NCBI GenBank assembly: GCA_947630415.1
Contig: CANRHM010000031.1
Location: 1-12,698 of the forward strand
DNA: 12,698 nt
From: an uncultured Bacilli bacterium
GTDB taxonomy: Bacteria > Bacillota_I > Bacilli_A > RF39 > UBA660
Direction: 5' to 3'
The translations under genes were made by a program, and so were the position numbers. The notes beneath the pieces were generated by a model that did no database searches, was not told the origin of the DNA, and was given only the letters and a program-made list of their open reading frames with translations. The first letter of the stretch is position 1, and each line of letters opens with the position of its first letter. Of this stretch, positions 7,330 to 12,272 are shown one piece after another.

Positions 7330-7612
7330 CAAGAGCTTCTTTTGGTACAAAACCAATTTGTTTTTTTACTTGTTCCCCATTTTCAAATAGAATTACAGTA
7401 GGAATTGACATAATACCATACTCTCTAGCAAGATCTTCATGCTGATCTACATTTACTTTAACGAATTTAATAGATTCGTTTTCTTTTGCCAATTCTTCAA
7501 TGATGGGAGCAAGCATTTTACAAGGACCACACCAATCGGCATAAAAGTCCACTAGTATTTTGCCCTCTTTAATGACTTCATTAAAGTCTTCTTTTTCTAA
7601 ATGAATTAACAT
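7313..7612 (-). CDS. trxA: Thioredoxin
   Basis: This is a small cytoplasmic dithiol-disulfide oxidoreductase that donates electrons to ribonucleotide reductase, peroxide-detoxifying enzymes and other proteins. The 99-aa protein is one thioredoxin fold. The active site WCGPC has Cys28 and Cys31, the buried Asp is in DFYADW, and the cis-proline is Pro71 in SIPTVILFENG. The usual length is about 104-108, so it is slightly short at both ends but complete. ATG 7612 follows AGGAGAG (7625-7619), which overlaps the cvpA TAG, so it is the second gene of a cvpA-trxA operon. No thioredoxin reductase gene is in the window. Confidence 0.96.
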   Translation of the reverse strand: MLIHLEKEDFNEVIKEGKILVDFYADWCGPCKMLAPIIEELAKENESIKFVKVNVDQHEDLAREYGIMSIPTVILFENGEQVKKQIGFVPKEALEEWMK

Positions 7613-7623
7613 ATTTTTCTCTC

Positions 7624-8334
7624 CTATCGATAATTATTTAATAACGAATCAATTCCAGTAATTGAAAGTTTTCCATTTTGAACCAACTCCTCAATATCAC
7701 TTACTTCCACAATGTGATATTTAAGAAGAATATCCACGGTTTCTAAGTTAAAACGATTCTTATCTTCACTTTGTTCATATTGTTTCGATAACTCATAGAT
7801 ATCGTGAAAAGCCTGATTAAAGTCCCCAACAATATTGGATAAAACCGGTGTACTTTCTAGAATCTTAGGAGTTAACTTCGACTCTTTGACAATACTAATG
7901 TTAAATGAGGGTTGATTTAAAAAGAACAAAGCTACAAAAACAATGACAAAACCTTCAATAAAACCGGCAATAGCACCTAAGATTTTAGAAGGTATTCCTA
8001 AAATAATCGTGAATTTTAGGATTTTTTCAATGACTCCTGTAACACTCATTATAACTCTTAAAAGTGCATATAGAATCGATGTAACAATTAAAAAAGCAAT
8101 CAATTGGTAGAGCACAATATTGAGTGATGTAAGTCCTAAAAAGGCGCCTCCAAAATTAAAAAATGGTAAATGGGCACATAAGAAATTAGCAAGTGGATTT
8201 TTAAGATAGAACGATAAGATTAAAACGATAATGGTTCCAATGGTCGTTACTACTTCTTCTAAAACGCCACGTTTAAAACCAATCACCCCAAACATTAAAA
8301 TCATTAAAATAATGACCGCATCAATAATATTCAT
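7624..8334 (-). CDS. cvpA: CvpA family membrane protein (YshB-like)
   Basis: This 236-aa integral membrane protein is of the CvpA family, named for colicin V production in E. coli, with an unsettled general role in envelope homeostasis. It opens with NIIDAVIILMILMFGVIGF-KRG, typical of the family. There are four hydrophobic segments at about 3-20, 26-43, 65-95 and 108-140, then a soluble C-terminal tail of about 90 residues. I start at ATG 8334 because AAGGAAGGGAAG lies immediately upstream. The frame stays open to an ATG at 8418, but that adds 28 residues crossing the promoter and not resembling the family. In Bacillus the homologue yshB lies between zapA and polX in the same rnhC neighbourhood; here zapA, polX and mutS2 are absent and trxA follows directly. 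Confidence 0.88.
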   Translation of the reverse strand: MNIIDAVIILMILMFGVIGFKRGVLEEVVTTIGTIIVLILSFYLKNPLANFLCAHLPFFNFGGAFLGLTSLNIVLYQLIAFLIVTSILYALLRVIMSVTGVIEKILKFTIILGIPSKILGAIAGFIEGFVIVFVALFFLNQPSFNISIVKESKLTPKILESTPVLSNIVGDFNQAFHDIYELSKQYEQSEDKNRFNLETVDILLKYHIVEVSDIEELVQNGKLSITGIDSLLNNYR

Positions 8335-8358
8335 ATACTTCCCTTCCTTTATATTACT

Positions 8359-8364
8359 ATTATA
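8359..8364 (-). promoter_or_regulatory. -10 element of the cvpA-trxA promoter
   Basis: A perfect TATAAT lies on the minus strand at 8364-8359, 25 bp before the cvpA ATG. No good -35 is found at 16-18 bp; the best is TGGTAA (8387-8382) with a 17-bp spacer. Transcription would start near 8352, just before the ribosome binding site. The region 8335-8476 carries this and the divergent rnhC promoter and no other gene. Confidence 0.5.
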
Positions 8365-8427
8365 ACCGAAGTATGTAAAATTTACCATTAAAACCTGCAA
8401 ACTTTTAGGATTTTTCATAAAATCTCT

Positions 8428-8456
8428 TTAAAAGTCCCCTCTTCTTTCGTTATAAT
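8428..8456 (+). promoter_or_regulatory. Vegetative promoter of rnhC
   Basis: TTTAAA (8428-8433), a 17-bp spacer and a perfect TATAAT (8451-8456) precede rnhC. Transcription from about 8463 gives a leader of roughly 14 nt starting at GAGAGG (8462-8467), the ribosome binding site, 9 nt before ATG 8477. Confidence 0.65.
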
Positions 8457-8476
8457 AGAAAGAGAGGTAGATAAAA

Positions 8477-9379
8477 ATGAATATTGTCATTAAAGTAAGC
8501 GATGCCACAAAGGAAAAAATGATCGAATACTATAAAGATAAATTAAGGGATAAACAAATTCCTTATACGGTTTTCCAAGCAGAAGATGAAGATACGGTGA
8601 TTACGATGTACACTTCGGGTAAAGTGATGTTTCAGGGAACCAGTGCCGATGTAGATGCCAATATGTGGAAAGCCATGGATGGACAAAGTGCCACCGAAGA
8701 GGAAGTGGATCAAACCGACTACTATAACTGTTCATCCGTAGGAAGTGATGAAGTGGGAACGGGAGACTATTTTGGTCCTATTGTCGTTAGTAGTGCCTAT
8801 GTTCAAAAAGAAGATGTCTCTTACCTTACCGAACTGGGTATTAAAGATTCCAAAAAACTAACCGATGAAAAAATATTACAACTTGCTCCCCTCATTGCTA
8901 AAAGAATTAAATATCGAAGTGTTATTTTATCCAATAAAGAATACAATGAACGTTATGGCAAAGACTTCAATATGAACAAAATCAAAGCCATTCTTCATAA
9001 CAAAATGCTTTATCAATTGATTAGTGAAGAAAAGCCAACTTACGACTACATCATTGTCGATGAGTTTGCGAAAGAACATAAATACTATGAATATATCCAA
9101 GATAGTGCAACCATTCAAAGAGGAATTACTTTCATGACAAAAGCAGAAGATAAAAACCTAGCAGTTGCTTGTGCTAGTATCCTATCCCGTTACTTTTTCA
9201 TAAAAGCCTTTGATAAACTATGTGATGACGTACAATTGCCTCTACCTAAAGGAGCAGGCCCAGCCTGTGATGAGATTGGAAAAGAGTTAGTTGAAAAATA
9301 TGGCAAAGAAAAATTAAACGAAGTTGCCAAACTCAATTTTTTAAATACGGGAAGAATCTTAAGAACGTTAATCATATAA
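8477..9379 (+). CDS. rnhC: Ribonuclease HIII
   Basis: This enzyme endonucleolytically cleaves the RNA strand of RNA-DNA hybrids, removing R-loops and primers. The 300-aa protein has the N-terminal TBP-like substrate-binding domain (about 1-75) that distinguishes HIII from HII, then the RNase H fold. Catalytic acidic residues are D91 and E92 in VGSDEVGTGDYFGP and D195 in IIVDEF, with the fourth in the KAED segment (224-225). GIKDSKKLTD (121-130) and AVACASILSRY are further family motifs. It is a single gene, divergent from cvpA and convergent with the 277-aa gene. In Bacillus the oppositely transcribed zapA lies beside rnhC; no zapA is present here. The start is fixed by GAGAGG upstream of ATG 8477. 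Confidence 0.96.
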   Translation: MNIVIKVSDATKEKMIEYYKDKLRDKQIPYTVFQAEDEDTVITMYTSGKVMFQGTSADVDANMWKAMDGQSATEEEVDQTDYYNCSSVGSDEVGTGDYFGPIVVSSAYVQKEDVSYLTELGIKDSKKLTDEKILQLAPLIAKRIKYRSVILSNKEYNERYGKDFNMNKIKAILHNKMLYQLISEEKPTYDYIIVDEFAKEHKYYEYIQDSATIQRGITFMTKAEDKNLAVACASILSRYFFIKAFDKLCDDVQLPLPKGAGPACDEIGKELVEKYGKEKLNEVAKLNFLNTGRILRTLII

Positions 9380-9408
9380 AAAGAATCTTTTACTCAAGAT
9401 TCTTTTTT
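9378..9408. terminator. Shared bidirectional terminator of rnhC and the 277-aa gene
   Basis: AAAAAGAATCTT (9378-9389) and AAGATTCTTTTT (9396-9407) form a perfect 12-bp stem around a 6-nt loop, with U-tracts in both directions. The rnhC TAA (9377-9379) enters the left arm, and the TAA of the convergent gene (9392-9390) lies in the loop. The design is the same as at 1011-1037. Confidence 0.88.
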
Positions 9409-10223
9409 AGTTCCTTTAAAACACTTAAAAATTCATTGGTTTTTCGTATTTCATCGTCTAAAGAAGCATTTTCATTTGCATACGTTTCCACCGTATTGAT
9501 ATTTTCTTGCCGATTCGTTTCTTCTTTAGGTTTTTCAATGCCATAGATTGGAGAAATAAAAGGACTACTCTTAAACTTAGATGGAGCCTTATTTAGTAAA
9601 ACTTCTTTTTCTTTTGGTATAACAAATTCATTAAGTGTTGCTTTCTTTACATCCGTTTTTTCAACCTTTTCTTTATTCTCTACTGGTTGCTTAGCATTTA
9701 CTTCTATCGTATTTGCATTTCCTGATGTAAAACGTTCTTTTAATTCTTCTATGTTAATCGGTTCATTCCCTTCATCTTGGTACTGTACTTCTTCGTTTTT
9801 ATCATAGAGTTCCTGACTTTTTTTCATAAGTTCATGAATACTAATAATGGCATTTTCCTCTTGTTCTAACTCGAAATTAGTAAGTTTAATTTTATCGTCA
9901 TCGTCTTCTTTTTCTTCTAATTCCTTGGTAATACGTTGTAACTCCATTTGTGCTTCTGTCTTGATTTCTTCAGGCGTCTCAACCACATACTTGATTTCTT
10001 TTTCTTGAGGAACCTCCTCGATGGGCTCTACTAAAGGGATTTCTTTTGGCTCTTCTTTTACTTCTTCTATCCCTTTCGTTTTGGAAGCAATAATTTTATT
10101 ATTTTTTTTCTTTTCTTTTCGATCAACAATAAAAAGTATTAAAATTAAAACAAGTACGATAGCAATCAAACTATAGATTATATATATATGACTATTAACG
10201 GTATCATTCATAAATGGAAACAT
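9390..10223 (-). CDS. Single-pass membrane protein with long acidic cytoplasmic tail
   Basis: I do not recognise this 277-aa protein. A short N-terminus is followed by one transmembrane helix (about 13-33) and a basic stop-transfer stretch (DRKEKKKNNK). The tail of about 235 residues is rich in Glu, Lys and Pro and probably mostly disordered, with a helical, coiled-coil-prone part around 85-165. Near the C-terminus is a distinct hydrophobic motif, FKSSPFISPIYGI (217-229), then a terminal helix (about 254-277). The plan of membrane anchor, flexible linker and short binding motif resembles scaffold or division-associated proteins such as ZipA or EzrA, but that is analogy only. ATG 10223 follows GAGGTGAAG. 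It has its own promoter, follows the sigE terminator, and is convergent with rnhC. Confidence 0.8.
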   Translation of the reverse strand: MFPFMNDTVNSHIYIIYSLIAIVLVLILILFIVDRKEKKKNNKIIASKTKGIEEVKEEPKEIPLVEPIEEVPQEKEIKYVVETPEEIKTEAQMELQRITKELEEKEDDDDKIKLTNFELEQEENAIISIHELMKKSQELYDKNEEVQYQDEGNEPINIEELKERFTSGNANTIEVNAKQPVENKEKVEKTDVKKATLNEFVIPKEKEVLLNKAPSKFKSSPFISPIYGIEKPKEETNRQENINTVETYANENASLDDEIRKTNEFLSVLKELKKNLE

Positions 10224-10270
10224 GTACTACTTCACCTCGACAACAACAATTATTAATCCTAACAAATACT

Positions 10271-10299
10271 ATTTTAGCATGATTAAATAGGTTTGATAA
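10271..10299 (-). promoter_or_regulatory. Promoter of the 277-aa membrane protein gene
   Basis: On the minus strand TTATCA (10299-10294), a 17-bp spacer and TAAAAT (10276-10271) preceded by TGC form an extended -10 promoter. Transcription from about 10264 gives a leader of roughly 40 nt before ATG 10223. It lies downstream of the sigE terminator, so this gene should be transcribed independently of sigE. Confidence 0.6.
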
Positions 10300-10326
10300 T
10301 ACCCTAATTCATTTTTTTAAAGACAC

Positions 10327-10353
10327 TTTACAATCGTTTGTTTTTATTGTAAA
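10327..10353. repeat. 8-bp inverted repeat between sigE and the 277-aa gene
   Basis: TTTACAAT (10327-10334) and ATTGTAAA (10346-10353) are perfect inverted repeats with an 11-bp centre. They lie between the sigE terminator and the promoter at 10271-10299. On the plus strand a T-rich but interrupted stretch follows; on the minus strand there is no immediate U-tract. It could be an operator, a weak extra hairpin, or chance in AT-rich DNA. Confidence 0.4.
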
Positions 10354-10382
10354 AATCTTTCTTTTATTTTTTTGTTTTCCAT

Positions 10383-10415
10383 AAAAAAACTACTTCCTAC
10401 AAAAGAAAATAGTTT
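10383..10415 (-). terminator. Terminator of sigE
   Basis: On the minus strand the arms AAACTATTTTC (10415-10405) and GGAAGTAGTTT (10397-10387) pair over 11 positions with two G-U pairs. They close a 7-nt loop and the stem ends in a run of seven T residues (10389-10383). It overlaps the sigE TAA and closes the spoIIGA-sigE unit, so no sigG follows in the same transcript as it does in Bacillus. Confidence 0.8.
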
Positions 10416-11103
10416 AACAACGAACAATGTTTTTAAGACGTTTAATCACTTTCTTTTCGATTCTGGAAATATAGGATTGACTAATACCTAAAAGATCAGC
10501 TACATCTTTTTGGGTCATTTCTTCTTTTCCGCCTAAGCCATAACGCAACTTGATGATTTCTTGATCTCGGGCATCGAGTTTATTAATTTCTTGCATCAAT
10601 AGATTACGCTCCGTCTCTTCTTCTAAGCCACGAGTTACTATATCAGCATCGGTTCCCAAAATATCTTCTAGATGAAGTTCATTGCCATCGGGATCAAAAC
10701 TTAAGGATTCATCAAAACTAACCTCGGTACGTACTTTTTTATTTTTCCGTAAATACATCAAAATTTCGTTATCGATACATCTAGAAGCATAAGTCGCTAG
10801 TTTTATATTTTTATCCATTTGATACGTTTTAATTCCTTTAATAAGTCCAATGGTACCAATACTCACCAAGTCCTCTAAATCTACTTTGGTGTTATCGTAC
10901 TTTTTAGCTAGAAAAACGACTAGTCTTAAATTGTGTTCAATCAGTTTATCCCTTGCAAAAAGATCCCCATCACAAGCCATGGTGAGGTAATATTCTTCCT
11001 CCTCTTTTGATAATGGCTCTGGCAAAACATCAGTTGCCCCCACATAAAATAAGGCACTACACCTTTGATATAACGTTCCTACTAATAACCATAACGTAAT
11101 CAT
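10414..11103 (-). CDS. sigE: Sporulation sigma factor SigE, pro-form
   Basis: This is the early mother-cell RNA polymerase sigma factor, made as an inactive precursor and activated by SpoIIGA. The 229-aa protein aligns with Bacillus SigE. The FYVGATDVLPEPLSKEEE segment matches the mature N-terminus region, region 2 spans about 54-123 (EHNLRLVVFLAKKY, LATYASRCIDNEILMYLRKNKK), and region 4 spans about 176-223 (MTQKDVADLLGISQSYISRIEKK). By analogy cleavage would fall between F19 and Y20. The resulting pro-sequence is short and hydrophobic with a single Arg, whereas Bacillus has a 27-residue basic one. ATG 11103 is 5 nt after AGGAGGG (11115-11109), and an in-frame TAG upstream excludes a longer form. 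SigK is the main alternative, but neighbouring spoIIGA and the YVG..LPxPLS motif favour SigE. Confidence 0.93.
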   Translation of the reverse strand: MITLWLLVGTLYQRCSALFYVGATDVLPEPLSKEEEEYYLTMACDGDLFARDKLIEHNLRLVVFLAKKYDNTKVDLEDLVSIGTIGLIKGIKTYQMDKNIKLATYASRCIDNEILMYLRKNKKVRTEVSFDESLSFDPDGNELHLEDILGTDADIVTRGLEEETERNLLMQEINKLDARDQEIIKLRYGLGGKEEMTQKDVADLLGISQSYISRIEKKVIKRLKNIVRC

Positions 11104-11147
11104 ACCATCCCTCCTCTAGTTCATCCTATGATTGATTCGTTATTTTT

Positions 11148-11181
11148 AGTATAAGCATATCAAAACTTTTATTTTGTCGAA
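11148..11181 (-). promoter_or_regulatory. Candidate Spo0A-dependent promoter of sigE with a perfect 0A box
   Basis: TGTCGAA at 11175-11181 (TTCGACA on the minus strand) matches the Spo0A box consensus at every position. It overlaps a -35-like TCGACA (11180-11175). A TATACT (11153-11148) follows after 21 bp, too long for an ordinary sigma-A promoter. The Bacillus spoIIG promoter has this same layout of sigma-A elements 22 bp apart with a Spo0A box at the -35. Here the element lies between spoIIGA and sigE rather than only upstream of spoIIGA. Expected start is near 11141, with a leader of about 38 nt. Confidence 0.6.
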
Positions 11182-11189
11182 ACAAGGAA

Positions 11190-11972
11190 CTATTTCATAA
11201 AATCAGGATGAAGTATAGCCTCCGCATCTTCTAAATGAAAAGAAACTGGACTCTTGGCTATCAACACATTATAAATTGTTTTTTCATCGTCAATTATAAT
11301 TTTTTCTACCTTCCTACATTTTAAGATTCCCTTCCCACTTACGGTCTCATAAGGAACCATAATGGCTTCTTCATAAGGGATCTCTAACAAAGTGGATGAA
11401 ACAAGAATAACGGGTCTATGATGATAAGGGTCATAGAGTCTATTTCCGGTATCCAAATACGCTTTAAGGGAAAGGGGCTTTTCTTTGGTTAGATATACCT
11501 TTAGAAAGTGTGTTACCTTTTGTTCGAAAGGAAGCAGTTTTAACTCTTTACAATAAAGATAAAGAAGAATGGGCCCTACAATCAATAAAAGAAGCATATT
11601 GATACTTAAACCTTGATAAAAGAAAATAAGTCCTTCTTTTTTATAACTAAATTGAATATTTAAAACATAAAGAAGACCACCTAACAAAATACTTACCAAA
11701 TAGAGATAAAGAAAATTTTTTAAGAAATAGGCTTTGTTTTTAAAACCAAAAGCAATTAGTATCATCAAAACACTTATACCTATTTTAAAAAGAAATAAAG
11801 TGATGGAGTTCATCGGAAGAAAAAGCGTGATAATACTAAGACTTCCCAATAAAGCTGCAAAAAACAGCCTTTTTATTTTGGCTCTTCTTTTTAAAAGATA
11901 GGAAGTCATTAACAATAGAAGAAAATCAAAAGCAAAGTTTAAAAAAAAGACCAAGTCCAGATAAATCTTCAT
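11190..11972 (-). CDS. spoIIGA: Pro-sigma-E processing protease SpoIIGA
   Basis: SpoIIGA is a septal membrane aspartic protease that cleaves pro-SigE in the mother cell after a signal from the forespore. The 260-aa protein has five N-terminal membrane segments (about 3-27, 34-50, 58-80, 84-107, 120-142) and a C-terminal protease domain. The catalytic Asp is D174 in YLDTGNRLYDP, matching the Bacillus DSGNQLYDP site, and the IPYETVSGKG and AILHPD segments follow. Bacillus SpoIIGA is about 309 aa; the difference is a shorter protease domain that ends right after HPDFMK. I start at ATG 11972, giving MKIYLD as in Bacillus, with AGGTG 6 nt upstream; an in-frame GTG at 11981 sits inside that site. 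It precedes sigE with an 86-bp gap containing a second promoter. Confidence 0.94.
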   Translation of the reverse strand: MKIYLDLVFFLNFAFDFLLLLMTSYLLKRRAKIKRLFFAALLGSLSIITLFLPMNSITLFLFKIGISVLMILIAFGFKNKAYFLKNFLYLYLVSILLGGLLYVLNIQFSYKKEGLIFFYQGLSINMLLLLIVGPILLYLYCKELKLLPFEQKVTHFLKVYLTKEKPLSLKAYLDTGNRLYDPYHHRPVILVSSTLLEIPYEEAIMVPYETVSGKGILKCRKVEKIIIDDEKTIYNVLIAKSPVSFHLEDAEAILHPDFMK

Positions 11973-11989
11973 ATCCTTCACCTACTCCT

Positions 11990-12023
11990 ATTCTATAAAA
12001 TAGAAAAAGTGTTTTTTGTCAAA
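11990..12023 (-). promoter_or_regulatory. Candidate spoIIGA promoter with near-match Spo0A box
   Basis: TTTGACA (12023-12017) differs from the Spo0A box TTCGACA at one position and contains a perfect -35 TTGACA. TAGAAT (11995-11990) follows after 21 bp, or TATAGA (11997-11992) after 19 bp. The long spacing is like that of the sigE promoter at 11148-11181. The element directly abuts the T-tract of the rpmF terminator. The leader would be about 11-13 nt, which is short. Confidence 0.45.
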
Positions 12024-12046
12024 AAAAGAAACCCTTTATGGATTTC
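12021..12046 (-). terminator. Terminator of the yceD-rpmF operon
   Basis: On the minus strand GAAATCC (12046-12040) pairs with GGGTTTC (12034-12028) over seven positions with one G-U. The loop is ATAAA and seven T residues follow (12027-12021). It lies just after the rpmF stop, and its T-tract runs into the -35 of the spoIIGA promoter. Confidence 0.75.
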
Positions 12047-12052
12047 GTTCTT

Positions 12053-12268
12053 TTACTTTTCTTCTGTTTCACTAACAGCTACAACTTCTTTTCCTTTGTA
12101 GTAACCACACTTTGCACAAACTCTATGAGGACGAATGGCTTCACCACAGTTTGGACATTTTACGGTTCCGTTAGCCGTTAATGCGTTGTGTGCTCTTCTC
12201 ATTCTCTTTCTCGTTTTTGATACACGATGGAATGGTACAGCAAATAATTGAATGTTTAATTTTAGCAT
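12053..12268 (-). CDS. rpmF: 50S ribosomal protein L32 with an L27-like N-terminal leader
   Basis: L32 is a small zinc-ribbon protein of the large ribosomal subunit. The 71-aa product has the family core AVPFHRVSKTRKRMRRAHNAL and four zinc-ligand Cys in two CxxC pairs (C38, C41, C51, C54). Standard L32 begins with Met directly before AVP. Here nine residues, MLKLNIQLF, precede the Ala, and there is no ATG, GTG or TTG codon at or near that Ala. ATG 12268 is supported by AAGGAG (12281-12276) 7 nt upstream; the frame's earlier candidate start lies before that site. The leader closely resembles the Prp-cleaved leader of Firmicutes L27, so removal after F9 is likely, leaving 62 residues. It is 4 bp after yceD, the usual Firmicutes arrangement. 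Confidence 0.96.
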   Translation of the reverse strand: MLKLNIQLFAVPFHRVSKTRKRMRRAHNALTANGTVKCPNCGEAIRPHRVCAKCGYYKGKEVVAVSETEEK

Positions 12269-12272
12269 ATTC

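Noticed and set aside
8335..8418. N-terminal extension of CvpA to an ATG at 8418
   Set aside because: It would cross the cvpA promoter and place the start upstream of the good ribosome binding site before ATG 8334; the added residues do not look like the family.
8927..9375. Minus-strand open frames at 8927-9118 and 9190-9375
   Set aside because: They are antisense to rnhC, whose catalytic motifs cover the region; no independent evidence for translation.
10414..11103. Assignment of the sigma factor as SigK
   Set aside because: SigK is also made as a pro-protein and is similar, but the gene follows spoIIGA directly and the YVGATDVLPEPLSKEEE segment matches SigE better.
12233..12268. rpmF leader as a remnant of a phage capsid gene, since many phage structural proteins start with a similar LQLFA sequence
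   Set aside because: The leader is in frame with a complete L32, has its own ribosome binding site in the standard yceD-rpmF context, and no phage genes are nearby; shared Prp recognition explains the resemblance.
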